From positions 14,534,031 to 14,598,030 of the forward strand of contig NC_060106.1 in assembly GCF_021155765.1 (NCBI RefSeq): 64,000 nt of DNA, read 5' to 3'. Source of the stretch: Diprion similis. Its lineage: Eukaryota; Arthropoda; Insecta; Hymenoptera; Diprionidae. Positions 1-13,600 of the stretch are shown here, one piece after another. How positions within the stretch are numbered: the first letter of the stretch is position 1; each line of letters begins with the position of its first letter. The notes beneath the pieces are model-generated. The model was not told the origin of the DNA. It made no database searches and worked only from the letters and a program-made list of their open reading frames with translations. Position numbers and translations under genes: made by a program.

Positions 1-3000
1 AACTTTGACAAGCTTTTAAGCTTAACCGCTAACCTGTCATCTCCTTGGTATAAAATTCCGACGACGTTTCAGAACCTGTTTTACTCCAAGTGCCGATCGC
101 CTTCGTATCCAAAAAATCCTATCAACTCCGATGATCCAGAAATCGCAAGTGAAGTCAAAACATATCGATGCTTATAAACAATTAACGTGTTATCGTAAGT
201 AACGACTGAAATATTTGTTTAACGCCTCTGTCGATCGAAGTAAAAGGTTTTGATAAGCTGTAACGATAACACTTCGAAAGCTTTATTTACCCAGTACTCA
301 AAGTGAAAACCATTCGCCCGTATATTTCTAATCTTCAGTTTCGATGAAGTCCTTTCTCCTTCTGACGCGAAATGATACTCGGGAATCACTGAACGCGACG
401 CTGAATAAGATGCCTAAAAATTGGCGAAATCGCTGCGCAGATTCCCTCCGACGGAAGACGTTAAAATTGGCAAAAACAGGCGAACCGATTGCAGCACTGT
501 CATAACTCATGAGTCAGCACGTATCGATTGTCACGTCGTCGTCGCGTGAGGCGGGATAACGTAGTTTAACCAATTATACGGTAACACGTAGCAAGCGGTC
601 TCTCCACGCGCCATCAATCAAAAACTGAGGTCAGCCTAGTCCCCAAATGTCTGGGGTTGGGTTTACGGCCGGAGTCCTCGGGTCCTCCTAAAGACCCGTG
701 TGAAGTCGTCCGTGAAGTGTTGACGCTCTGCAGAGTTGCCAGAGGACATCCGGCCGTTGACTGAACCCACGTGCCAGATAAGACGACGAACCCCTGGTTT
801 CCTTGCAGGATAACCAACCCTTCGAGTGATGGAAGTGATCGTAGCAAGGATTCTCACTCAAGCGTCGTATTGTGATAACTGTCATACCTACCAGGGTGGG
901 AATGATGTTGGGAGAGTACTCAAGGATAATTATTGAAGGAGAGCCGAAGAAGAGACCGATTTTACATCCCGGCTCTTCCAAGTTTGCCGATTACCAACGA
1001 TGGATCCAGATAAATGCGATCAGGATCCAGAGATCTCGCGTCTCTTCGTTATAAAGCTATGGATTGAAGAAATTGATATGACCATGAATTAATACAGATT
1101 GTATTGAACAAACGGATCCCTGGAACTTCTGTATCCGTCGAAGTGTCGGTTTTTAACAGATGATAATAATTCAGTGACGGATTGATACCACGTGGGACGT
1201 ACCAAGCGTTATCGGAGCGGTTTAAACGATATTTCACTCTGTGTGATGGATGTTCGTCGCTACTGTTGTGACGAGGTGGGGAAGAGAACCGTATTCAGGC
1301 ACGCAGTGCTCGATAGGAACGAAAGCCGTACTGTGCTTACCATTAACGACTAAGCTGTGAGTATATTTACAAAACGATAGGAGGTTATTTATTTTTACAA
1401 AATAGTGTTGCGATGCTGGCACGAGCGCCAACCGCGAGCAAAACACCAATTGCCGTACTCCTGCCAAGTCTCCCTGCATCGACTCCGTCGCAACTCGACT
1501 TCCGGTCCCTTATAATATCGGCGTCGTATAATGAAATCATCCTTATATTGATACCAGATTGCGGTAATCAGGAAACGACGACGATATTTGATATGATTTA
1601 ATAACCTTTAAACCATATTTTTCCGCCATCAGAGCATGTTCGTATAGAAACCGTAAGAAACGTCGTTGCTTTTCTGCCACGCATACGATATATGGAGCAC
1701 GTCCACCGTCGTTATCGACACGTTGGCCGCAGAAGGAAATGACTCTTATAACCGACGAGATCCTGTTTCAGAGACTTTAACTTCTCACCCTACCTTCGCT
1801 GCGTTCTTGTTAGAAAATACATTTTTCTACCCCCCAAGAGCAAGATGCGTATGAGATAAAGTCGAGGACCGGCTTCTCTTCCCTCCCAGAATTCCTTGCT
1901 GTGATATGCAATATCCGCTGTTGACGTCACGACTTTGTACCATACCAGGCGTTACTTCGAGTGTGGAAAAATGTAAAAAGAAAAACGAAATGAAAAAGAA
2001 ACTGAGTTATTGATCGTAAAAGAAATCCCAAGTTCGCATCACGCCTCACCTAGCAGATTACGGCCTCTCAACCTTCCGAGGATCGTCTAAGTCTGGTGTC
2101 TGCAATGTAGTGCAATCTCGCGATAAGATTCTGCAGTATTTTCCTCCAAGCCTCAAGCGGCAGATCAGATTACGATCGCTTACATCTACTACGAGTAGGC
2201 ATCGCAAATCTCGATTGCCTGCGCATTATCTATACATATACGCACCTCAACAACGTAAACCATTATTTTTCCAGCAAACTGCACACCTCCTAAAAACAAA
2301 GAATTATTTTTAGATAAAACAATCCTCCTCCCCGGTTACTAAAGAACTCAATGACTCGAACACACTGATTATTTTCTAACCCTCGTATTTCAAAACTCCT
2401 TACATAAAAGCTTGGAAATCATTTCCACCAAAGGCTCGCGTCTAATCAGGCGACCATAAATAGAACAACTCGTTGCACATGCATCATGAAGTTCGGGGTT
2501 ATCGATATTTTCAATTTCGACGAGTGCACTCGATTGTTTGCTATGCTGATCGCGGAAAGACATTTTTCGCCATTGCGTGATTAGGTTTTGGGACATCGAT
2601 GTGAGCGGTGATGCATGGGTTGGATGTTCTGCCTACCCTTCCACCCTAAAACACCGCAGAGTTTCTTCGCTGCCATAGGGTGTTGTAAGTGAGAGCTGCT
2701 CGTTTACGAAAGAACAATATTTACTTTAGAGAAATTCAAGCGCATAAACTTTAGTCCCACTGTAGTTGTGTATGCGTTATACACGATCTATATCTACCGC
2801 TTATGACGGTGACGTCCGCATCGGATTAGCATGAAAGTTGTACAACTCACGGTGCGTATATATTTGAGTCGTCGAGAATAAGGGAGTGCGAACTTCGCAG
2901 GCACTTTCCAAACTGAAATGTCCAATTGATTTTCGTCGATGCGCGCGGTCAGAATAAAAACAGAACCAAACTTGCTGCAGTAGATTCAGCTAATTCACTG

Positions 3001-5924
3001 CAATTTCACGCTGCTGCGCTGCTACTGTTTAATTGGCATTGAAATTTGTCGGTGAAGGTTTTCCCTAATTGAAAGCACTCTCAACGGTGGATTTCCCCTA
3101 ATGAATCGCGACAGGAAACACGGGAATCTAACGCGAATTTCTAACTTGCGAGACAAGGGGGAGGAGTGCGGTTAATTTAGCTCTAGTCTTACCCTCCATT
3201 GATCTCGATTCAACTCCACATTTAAACTCGGTCGTTGACGGTCAGGCTTGATTGGGCCAAATTACTTGGTTCGAATTGTGCATTCCCACCGGTCTTATTG
3301 TCGCATTTTTCCAAATCGCTGTTTGATGGTTGCTTTTTTGATGTGTGAATTCGATCGGTGCTGGATTATCCTTAAAGTACCAACGGTAACTCAGAAATCA
3401 AGTAACAGGATCATCCCGAATGGCTACATAAATAATGTAGTTAATTTGAGGTTCTAACTTCAATCAAACGATGTATGTAAATTGATGAGCAAACTCATAC
3501 GGCTCACGATTACAGGATCCAGATTATTCAATATTACATACGTACCGAGTTGGAGAGTTAAGTGCATATATCACTGACGATATGGCACTGGAATATTGGA
3601 ATCGCGTTTTCAATGATAAACTGCAAAGTGAATTGGATAATGTTAGATCGGTTATAATATCACGGTTTAACATTGTCATTATTACCATTTTTTATAGACT
3701 TCGTAGTCGTATTTCAAACGCGAGTAGCTGCATTAAAGTGAATTCAGGATTCAATTTCACCGAGAAAATAGTAATAAAATTTTACATGAAAGAGAAATTG
3801 CACATTTTATATACGCTTGGATTTGTATAATTTAGTTGTTATGTTAAACCTGCATCTGCAGCGTTTCCGTAAACGGCAAAAGGCTCTCAAAAGTTTTTGG
3901 ACAAATCGTTTCAAAAGTATTTTCAAACTTTGTATTTGATTTACTTACATCATAAAAGTGTCACGCCGATTTCAAGCCTTATTACTAACTCTTCAATGAA
4001 TTCCTCGCATACCTATAATCACATTTATCTTTCGTGGATTAATAATTGACTAAAGTTAGTAACAACGGCGACATTCCATTCGTGACAAATTATAAGAAAT
4101 TATGAAAACTTTGAAGGCAGGTATTTAAGACCTTGATAATATTAATCTAATCTAGCGCATTACCCGTCTATATAGTAGCTTGACAAACTCTTCTTACCGC
4201 CGATGTGGTGATCCGGCTGGAATTTTGTAATTAATATTAAACGGGGCGAGCATAACGCGTAAATCGCGTTGACTTTCTTCTTCTTTTCGTATCAAAAAAT
4301 GTATAATTTTTCGTCGCTCAGCCTAAAGTGAAGATAAAGTTTTTGTACATCCTTGAGTTCATCCGTGACACTAGTCTAGTATTTAGTTAATCTCCATTCG
4401 GTCCGAATCGTTGATGAGTGGTTAAATAATTAAACCAGCGCGAGCGCTGCGTCAAAGCTGCAGGACAAAAAGCGTTGTCGTCAAAAATGTTGCAAAAAAT
4501 GTTCGTGCGTCATACCGATTACGCTTTTGCCGGCTGATTCGTAGACGAGATCGCTGTCCCGTAATCTTAATTAATTTTTTTACCGGCATTATTTTAGTCT
4601 CGTACGTGAAACACTGCGACATAGAGATGGTATAATTCAAAAATAGTCCTAGGCTTGATTCGAATCTCCCGGGCAGCAAGTACCTCTAATTTGTAGAATT
4701 CTATCTTTTATCACCGCTCGCAGAGCTTACTCGGCGAGTTTTAGTCCAAGGGTATGTATGCTAAATTGTTGAAACCCTTTTTATCGGAGATTAAGCCCTC
4801 GTTTGATAGCTTTTCCACGTCGACGTACTTTATTAGAGAAAATTAGCATGAGGAGCACGCTATTCTATGGGGGTTCATATACGCGTCTGGTTTTTCCCAT
4901 GGTTTTTGTCCGCATCTTTACGATTCAGGAAAGGTAAAAAACGAAACGATCCTTCTCGAGCATAACGAAGCAATAACGTTCGAGTTATATGAAAAAACAA
5001 AAAACTAAACATTGTCTGCTCGCATCTTTGAAATTTTTTCAAAGTACATATAATAACAATAGCATAAATACATACGCATATACCAATCCAATGGATAATC
5101 CATTTCCCATCGTATTGGATTTAAGTAAACTTCCGTTTAATTCGGAACTCGTTTCTGCTAATATTTGTTCCTTATCCATGTCGTCTAATATGTATAGTAA
5201 GGTAGTTGAACTCTATTCGAGGAACAGATTTCATTTTCTTGGAAATGCAAAATTGCTATTACTATTATTATAATTATTTTCAAAGGAGTTTGATTCGTCT
5301 TAATTTTTTTCCATCCAACAATAAATATACGTTCCGAATAAATTCTACCTACGACAAATTAATCCGTGTTAAAATTTGTCAGTCAGTTAATTTCGTCAAT
5401 TGACAACGAGTGAAAATATTTAGAAAGTAGAGATGAATTGATTTGATCTGTGCAGGTGTCTGTGTGTAAACAAAAAAGCAGTGTGTATAATCATCAATTA
5501 GAGAGTCTCGGAGCATCCGTAATGTGTTTGACATCCCGGTTGAGGACGGGATCAAGTGTTTGGCCATCAAACTCCCAGCATGTACCACTTGGCGGAGGCC
5601 TTTCGGGCTCGAATTTGGTCACCACGCCCCCCTCTTCAACAAAGATTCAAATAATCCTAACCAAAGCGTCCTCAACCCTCGTTCGAACGGCAAACCAATT
5701 CGCCGCACAGTGCGCGAGTGTGTGTCTAGGTTTGTTAATAAATTTTCCATGATTCGCCAATCAGTTTCCACTGCTTGTTCCATCAGTTACATATTTCTGA
5801 TCTGTACCTACTTCGAATCCGAAATTAGAATTTGCCATCGGCTGTTTTGCTTATTTTTTCGCATTATTATGCTCGGGCTGTCTCTCTGAACGAATTTCGT
5901 CCCCCGTATTGACGGAGAGGAGTG

Positions 5925-5956
<32 letters not shown>

Positions 5957-7530
5957 TCACAAAAGAATCCGTAATTAGAGAAACCTAATTAGAACTGACG
6001 AATCGCGTTGTTTGTTTCAGTTTGCTGTGTTATTCAGAAAACGTGGGCGGCGAGTAAAGAAGAAGAAAAAGTCTGAGATACGGACGAGGCATGTCTTGAA
6101 TCTACGACATTCAAAGGTGGGGAGAAAAGCTTCTCCTGGAAAGTCATGGGTAATGGATAAGGGGGAAAGAAACTGTCCGAGTGATGGGAAAGGTGACGAT
6201 GAGAGGTATAACTTGGAAGACCGGAGCCGCACAGCTTCGGTAAACGAACGGTGCCCGATTCATTAGATCAGAAAAGTTTGAGAAGTTGAAATCGTTCGAA
6301 AAGTCAACGTTGAACTCGTATAATCAGTCGACGGTAGATGAATGGGTCGAAAGTAAATCCCGGCCAATTTCAAAGATAAAATTGCAAGCGTTGAAAATAA
6401 ATAGAATAAAATTGGCTAAGCTTAACGGAGATTTTCTGTTTGTAAACCGTTGAACCTGAATAAAGTTTCCACCGTGGAAGGTAAACGCAAAGAAGATAAG
6501 GACACCTGATAAACGGGCCTCAGCAGCGTATCGGATGAACAAGAATTCAATTACGCCGTATTGTCGGAGATATTTACTTCCCTACTTACAGTCATAGTAT
6601 AGTGGGTAATTGTTACCCTCCTAACTAATCCTACTTAACGTTTATATTCGAAGGCTTTCGAGTACGATGAAATAATTAATCAATTTCAACGTTCACCTTA
6701 TACATACGTATACAAAAGAGTGAAAATTCTGGAACAGTATTTGGATTCTAAACTATCATTCGCTTGATAAAAAAAAAAATCGAATCAAATACGACGGTAG
6801 ATTTAAGAACCATACCATAAAATTCAACTATTCACTCTGACTAATCTGGCGGTCAAAGTAATGCAAGCTCGATTAGTAATAAACTCTGTAAGCGAAGTGG
6901 AAAAGACGAGTTCCAGGTTCGTACAGCGGTGTTGCGGTTGTTTGAATGGGAGCACGAAATTAATGGAATTCTCTCGAAAAGGAAGTTTGAAATTGAGAAG
7001 TGGCCAGCAGCTGAGGTCTTCACTAGCCGTTCCCGCAAACCGATTGGGTTTAACTTTTTTCCTCTGCAAAATTTCCGCGTAATATTTTCAAGTACACCGA
7101 AAGAATAAATAAGAATATAAAAAGCGAAAAGATAACGGCGATAAGGCAGCAGCAGAATAAAAAAAAAAAAAGGTAATAATATTTGATTAAAGAATTTCCG
7201 TACACGTCTAATCAGGAAGCCGTAAAAAGAGGAGAAAAATTAATCCCAGTTTTAATTTGAATTTCGATTCTTTTGTTTATCTTGATTACCGTTTGACTTC
7301 CAGCGCTAAAGGCGGTAAGACGTATAATACCACCTCGGCTCGTAAAGATTCGTGAGCCGGGTAGGTAATTTTATGCGTAGCATAATTACTTCACCCTACG
7401 CAAAGATGTCCGCAACAAACAGAGTCCATAATTAACCAACCGCGAGTGGAGCGACGGGAATTAAGCCCGGATGCTTGAAGTGTACAAATTGACCAAAAGT
7501 GTTAGCCGACTACATTTATTTCCTCTGTAG
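1..7530. other. Intergenic / upstream region, no supported gene
   Basis: I find no exon chain with conserved motifs here. Open frames are short (at most about 120 codons, for example 5524-5889 on +) and their translations look like no family I know. The sequence is mixed AT-rich and CpG-containing DNA with a 29-base A run at 5925-5953. Distal 5' untranslated exons or enhancers of the downstream receptor could lie here, but nothing in the sequence identifies them. The stretch just before 7531 ends in a good splice acceptor, so the receptor's promoter is probably upstream of it, within this region. Confidence 0.5.
5925..5953. repeat. Poly-A tract
   Basis: A run of 29 A residues that follows GGAGAGGAGTG. 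It could be a simple homopolymer or the tail of an old retroposed copy. I see no clear target-site duplication or recognisable element to its left. Confidence 0.9.
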
Positions 7531-7626
7531 GCTTCGCTTCGTGCATACTGCATACACACCGAAGGTCGCGAGTGATTTGTGGGAAAACTTTTATCACATT
7601 AGGACGAAATTAAATCACACCTCACC
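7531..7626 (+). other. Probable 5' untranslated part of CCHamide receptor exon 1
   Basis: A pyrimidine-rich stretch ending TCCTCTGTAG (7521-7530) reads as a splice acceptor. It is followed by 96 bases without an ATG before the receptor start at 7627. This suggests that the first coding exon is preceded by an intron and that one or more noncoding exons lie further upstream. The start context (CTCACCATGG) is strong. Confidence 0.45.
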
Positions 7627-10600
7627 ATGGCGTACAACACGACGCTACCATTAATCTCCCAAGCCTCAAACTGCTCTTTCAATGGGAGCGAGTGCGCGGA
7701 GGAGGAATACATCCCCTACAGTTCTCGCCCTGAGACCTACATCGTCCCCGTTGTCTTCCTCATAATCCTCGTCGTGGGTGTCTCCGGCAATGGTGCTCTG
7801 GTCCTGACGCTACTTCGCCACGCCAATATGCGCAACGTGCCGAACACCTACGTGCTGTCCTTGGCGCTGGGTGATTTGCTGGTAAGTCTGATCCTGATTG
7901 AAGGATAATTCGATTTCACTCCTTCACCAATTTCTATATACTGTACCTGCTATAGTATACCGATAGCTGTAAGTCGTCACGATTACCGCAAGTTGAATAC
8001 AGCTGGGAACGAATGAGCTTGACGATGTTGTACATGCATTTAGAAGAAGTGACGTTTTCATAGATTCGAAGTGTCGAATGTGTCCTGCCATAAGCAAGGG
8101 TCGACGGTTGGGGAAAATTGTTTGGCAACCTTGTTTAGCCATCGTGTTCGAAATGCTGATTACATATAATTGGACCAGTCATTCGTGTGATTGGAACTCG
8201 CTCACGCAGATATATTGACTCGCCGTTTGATATTTGGCGAGTAATTTTTTTATTCTCCGTCAAATAGACACCTTGAAATCAACGTGAACACTTCTCTTCT
8301 GTACGGACGCTTCGCCCACTCCATTTTATCCCTCTGTATTTCGATCAATTTTTCTTTGTTCAAGAAAATCCCTCATTCTTGGAATTGATTTCGTCATCTT
8401 GAGTTTGACGAACGAAAAGCTGTAATAAAAAGCCATCTTTCCAGAACAATTTCAGATCCAAGTGGCGCTTGGCTCGCGATTCCTTAATTTTACTTCATCG
8501 CACTTAAGTACAAAGTGTAATTGATGTGTAATCATAAAGCCTGCAATCGTTACTCCGGTGAACAAAATGAATTCTCATTTTAATGCAACAAGTGTAACCA
8601 CGATATTTGAAGAAATATATTCAACCCTTAGGAAAAAAAACAGCAATTACAAGAAGTTGGAAATCAATTTACCGATAACAATAACTTATGAAGAAACTTC
8701 GCGAAAGTAGTTGTACATGTAAATAAAAATTGAAAGTTTTCAGCACAGAAAATGAAGCGGATGATTGTTCCCCAATCCAAAGTAAAGCCCAATCCGATCT
8801 AACACTGACTAACTGTAACACTGTAACAAGTGTTACTTGATTGCGCAATTCCAACTCTCAAATCGATTGAAAGTCACAACCACGATCAACTTCTGAACTG
8901 TTTGTTGTAACAAGTAAGAGACTCGCCCTTCTCAACTTGTCAAAAAATCTCCTACATCACAGATCGCATAGGAAAGCCTGACTAATTTTTTGTTTTTTTC
9001 TTCAACGTTATAATGAATTTTAACAAATGCGTATTGTACAAGAATTGTAAGGATTAACGTTTGGGTCTAACAAAATTGAGAGTCTAGAAACTTGTATTCC
9101 GTCGACTCGGTTATCGGCTCCCCATAAAGCTCGTCCAATCTTCGATGACGACGCTCACATACACCCACGCATCAAGATTTATGAAGATATTCCGCAGGGT
9201 AGTGACTCCACTACCCCGAAAACGCGGTGGGACCGAAAAGAATACGAAATGTTATTTTCGGACACAACTACGCGAAAGGGTAAGGGTTGAAATTTCAATA
9301 TAAAAGAGATTGCGGGAGACAAAATATCATCCCTTGGCATAGGTCTTCCGGGGAAGGGGTGAAGTAATCATCTAGGAAACAATTTCATACTCTCTCCCTA
9401 AATTAAATACATTTTCTTCCCCCTGAAGATATCAATCAGGCATATTTTCTCATTATTTATGAGAATTATCAAGGGATTTCATGTATTCACTACCAAGTTT
9501 CAATCACTTTTTCCTGTTTATCTCCGTTCTTTACGGATAGAATCGAACAAATCGCTGGTTCTTTTTATACCCCCCACGAGTATCTTGACGGAGATATTTT
9601 TTGCCGAAACTCACTATATCAGCCTGGAAAAATCTTTCAGCGTCATTAAGTTAATGTCTGGAATATTTGCCCGAAGATTTGAGAAGTCCTTCTATCCTCC
9701 GAGTCGCGTAATTTCAGACAAATCTGTAAAAGCTGTAAGAGGACGTGAAATAGGGTGGGAAAAATAGATGTCATGCGATTTGAAAGTTGGAAATAGCGCA
9801 ATACGTAACTGCATACTAAAACAGAATGAATCGTTCGTCCTTAAATATAGTAATGAAAAGGCAAATGTCTGGAGGAATAAAATTCTCCAACTGCTTTGAA
9901 ATTGAACTTTAACATTGTTTAAATTTGTGCCTGCACCTTTTATTCTGATCCACAGGTAATTCTAACGTGCGTTCCATTCACCTTCACCGTCTACATCGTT
10001 GAATCCTGGCCGTTCGGACTTGCTTTATGCAAGATCTCAGAATGCGCGAAAGACGTTTCAATCGGTGTCTCGGTCTTCACACTGACCGCGCTTTCGGCTG
10101 ACAGATTTTTCGCCATTGTTGACCCAATGCGAAAGCTACACGCGACTGGTAAGTTGTCGGTTAGTCAAAGGTTCTTTCTTTTAATTTCCGTCTCGACAAT
10201 TATTTATCTTCCTTTCTTCGTAATAACGCGAGGGATATAAAACGGCGACATTAAACGGCTGCGGAGGAGAGGAAAAAGGATGAATCAAAGTCTAGCTAAA
10301 GCTTATCGAGCGTCTTTTCCCCGCAGGCGGCGGCCGCCGAGCGACACGCTTCACCGTTGTGATAGCAATCATGATCTGGATACTCGCTATCATTTGCGCT
10401 ATTCCAGCTTCCTTCTCTTACATCAAAGTGTTGCGCGTGAATGAGGAGGTCGTTTTTGAGGTGAGCTCAAGCACAACATTTACTCGGAATTTATAAGGCA
10501 ATCCCCTCGCGAAAGCTACTCTCAGTATTCCATCTAAAGTCATATCGTCTGCTGAAGTTACATAGTTACATTTCGTTCGCACTGTCTTGTCTTATTTTTT

Positions 10601-13600
10601 TTTAATAAATCTACGTCAGTGAGTTTGTTAAATAGAAATTTTCATTCCGATTAATTAGTATTCGTTACATCTCGGACGAATTTTCTTGATAAACAATAAA
10701 TTCTTGTAGCGTTCGCAATACAGTCAGAGAAAAGAAGAAACTTAAATATATACTTTCGAAACTTTTCGAACCGTCAGAGCTCGTTTAATTATCGATATTT
10801 TTTCAGACTTGCTATCCCTTCCCCGAGGAATTCGGCCCCGATTATCCAAGGATAGTGCTGATCTGCCGTTTCTTCATCTACTACGCGCTCCCCCTCGCTG
10901 TGATCGGGGTATTCTACCTTCTGATGGCGAGACATCTGTTTCAGAGTACGAGGAACATGCCTGGAGAAATGCAGTGTCAAGTCCGTGCCAGTGTAAGGAA
11001 ACCTGCTAAGTCTGTTTTTGTTTTCTTCTTTGGTTTGACGGAGATAATGCTTTAGAAACGCCGTCGCCCTGTAGCTTGGAGAGAATCCTAAGGCGCAGTT
11101 TGACGACGCAGGTCATCCTTTAAGCTTTAATTGTTATAATACGCCTGGAATAAGTGCAGACGCCTCGGAGATCTGTCTCGTCTAGTCTACCCGGGCAAAG
11201 TTTTAAGTGATCCCTCGACGGCGTTTAGAATAGCACTAATAAACCAGGATAAGGAGGTCAAGCTGTCGGCTGACTTGACAAGCTCTTGAAGGATGAAAAA
11301 TGAGCGACTTTAAAGAGTAAAAAAAGTTATAAAGAGGAAGCGCAAAAGTAACCAAAGCACGCAAGCCCTTCGTGAATAAAGTAAAAGACTTTAAAAAAAA
11401 TTTCTACCTTTCTTACCTCTCTCATACTTTCGTGCGGATACCTTGGCGTAAAATTTAGAGAGAGTTTTTTTTCACACTGCAGTTACCGCGTTACGTTCGC
11501 ACTTTTACACCTGAAAGCGTAAACCGCGTATAATAAATGATTGAATTACGGCACCGCAGAGGTGTTTCGAGGTAGGATAAATATCGTGTACATTTCACTT
11601 TGTTTATAATTATTCTCGTTTTCAATCCATGGACCCGTCCAAATCCTGAGTTATTTCCAAGAGCATCGATCTGTAGCCTCGTAATAAACGAAGCAAAGCC
11701 CAAGCGAGCGAGCCAGCCTAGGGTATCAGTAGAAAGACATGTGCTCGTAAAACTGACGTTATACGACTCTCGTAAAATTATTATCTCAATCAGTGATGGA
11801 AATAGAAGCAAATAGAAAATATATCGTGTTTCATGATAAATAGGTCTGGGTTGATCGGATGTTTTTAAATAGCTTAACACCGCAATCTTTCAATCCGCAC
11901 ACACGAACCAAACGCTCGCGATCGCCGCCGCGTCTGTCTGATCCAGTTAACAGGTTTGATAGGCGTTTCTTTTTCGATCTAATTCTGGTTTTTACGACCA
12001 AATATCATCCTTTTCCGGTGAAAAAGTATCTCCAATATTGTTCAGAGCTTTCCGAGCTATCTTCGCTTGAAATAATTACTCGATAGCGTGGTTTTTTACG
12101 TCGAAAGATAACCACAGCGATGAATCAATGAAATTTGGACACCGTGGGGTAAACGAATGAATGATTTTTATTGACCCCTTTTTTAACGTATCACGAACAT
12201 TCTAGTTGATTAAGAAAATTCAGAGCTTCTGCAATCGGATTTATTTCCTCGAGTCGTAAAATCTTGCTCAGTTACCGAATTCTGAACAGTTTTATTTTTT
12301 CACTCCTGATCTACACCGGTGGCATAAATAATTTTACAAACCCGCGATGTTTTTTTGCTGAAAATAGTACAGCCAGGAGATTGACCCGAAGCCGCTATAA
12401 AGCGGGCTTTAATGACCTAGAAGCAAAATAGAAGCAAACCAGAATTCGTATGCTTTGAAAGAAACGACAGTTATTAGTGAATTTAGCCAAAATTCAATGC
12501 ATCAGACTTGCGACAGCGGTCCTCGGTCGCAAAATCCACAACAAAAGTCGTGCTGAATCTTCGTGATATATTTTATGATCAATAAAAGTGGAATATTGTG
12601 TCAACAATAACGTCCAACAATAACGCCTTCCGATTGGCCTGATCCTCAAGTGTACGTGTATCGTAGTCGATGTAACTTTATTGGCAAGGCCATTTACTGT
12701 ATGGCATCGAAATAGAGTACATTCCACATCTTATTGATCCCATGCTAGAGGCCGAGTCACCATCTTGAGAACCGAACGGAATGTTACGTGCATGTTTCAG
12801 GTGAAACAAGTCAAGGCCAGGAAGAAGGTAGCGACGATGGTCATGGCGTTCGTCGTCGTCTTCGCCATCTGCTTTTTCCCCCAGCACGTGTTCATGCTGT
12901 GGTTTTACATCCACCCAACCTCTCAGCAGGACTACAACGCCTTCTGGCACGCATTTAGGATCCTGGGATTCTGTCTGAGCTTCATGAACAGCTGCATCAA
13001 CCCCATCGCTCTCTACTTCGTCAGCGGGACATTCAGAAAGTATTTCAACAGGTGAGCTTTCACCCTTATACATAATATACGATATACATGCACTGAACTT
13101 TCCTCGTTTATTTTCTGCAATGGCAACGACGCGAACGAAACTCTATTGATAGATGAAAATAATCCAGAGGCGGTCAAACGACGAGACGACGTGTCAGAAG
13201 TTGAACGCTCTTCTACTCTCTCCCCCCGGATTACGAGGATAACCGGGGTTAAATTTGTTTACTCAAACACCGCGGGTAAAGTGCTGCTCGGTAAAAGATT
13301 ATGTCATAGTCACGGGGAGAACTAATTCTACCTCGTATCACGTGAAGAGTAAAGTTTGAATTCACCCCCTCGAATTCAGGTACGCGTCTGCCTACGCCTG
13401 ATACCGTGTAATGAGTAACCGCATAGAATCCGAGGCTCAGGCGTGATTCAAGCCCGAGTAATTTGAACGTTGGCGGTGATACGATTTGAGGAGCGATAAT
13501 AATTTCAATGGGATTCGAGAAGCTAGTGCAATTGTCCTTAAATCTTCTTGGCTGCAATTCAAACATATGGTGGAAAAATTGATTCCATTGACGATGGTGG

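Noticed and set aside
4640..4680. GATTCGAATCTCC resembles a tRNA T-arm
   Set aside because: No matching acceptor stem, D-arm or anticodon arm can be drawn on either strand around it.
5524..5889. 121-codon plus-strand ORF in the upstream region
   Set aside because: No domain, no splice context that extends it, and overlapping frames of similar length.
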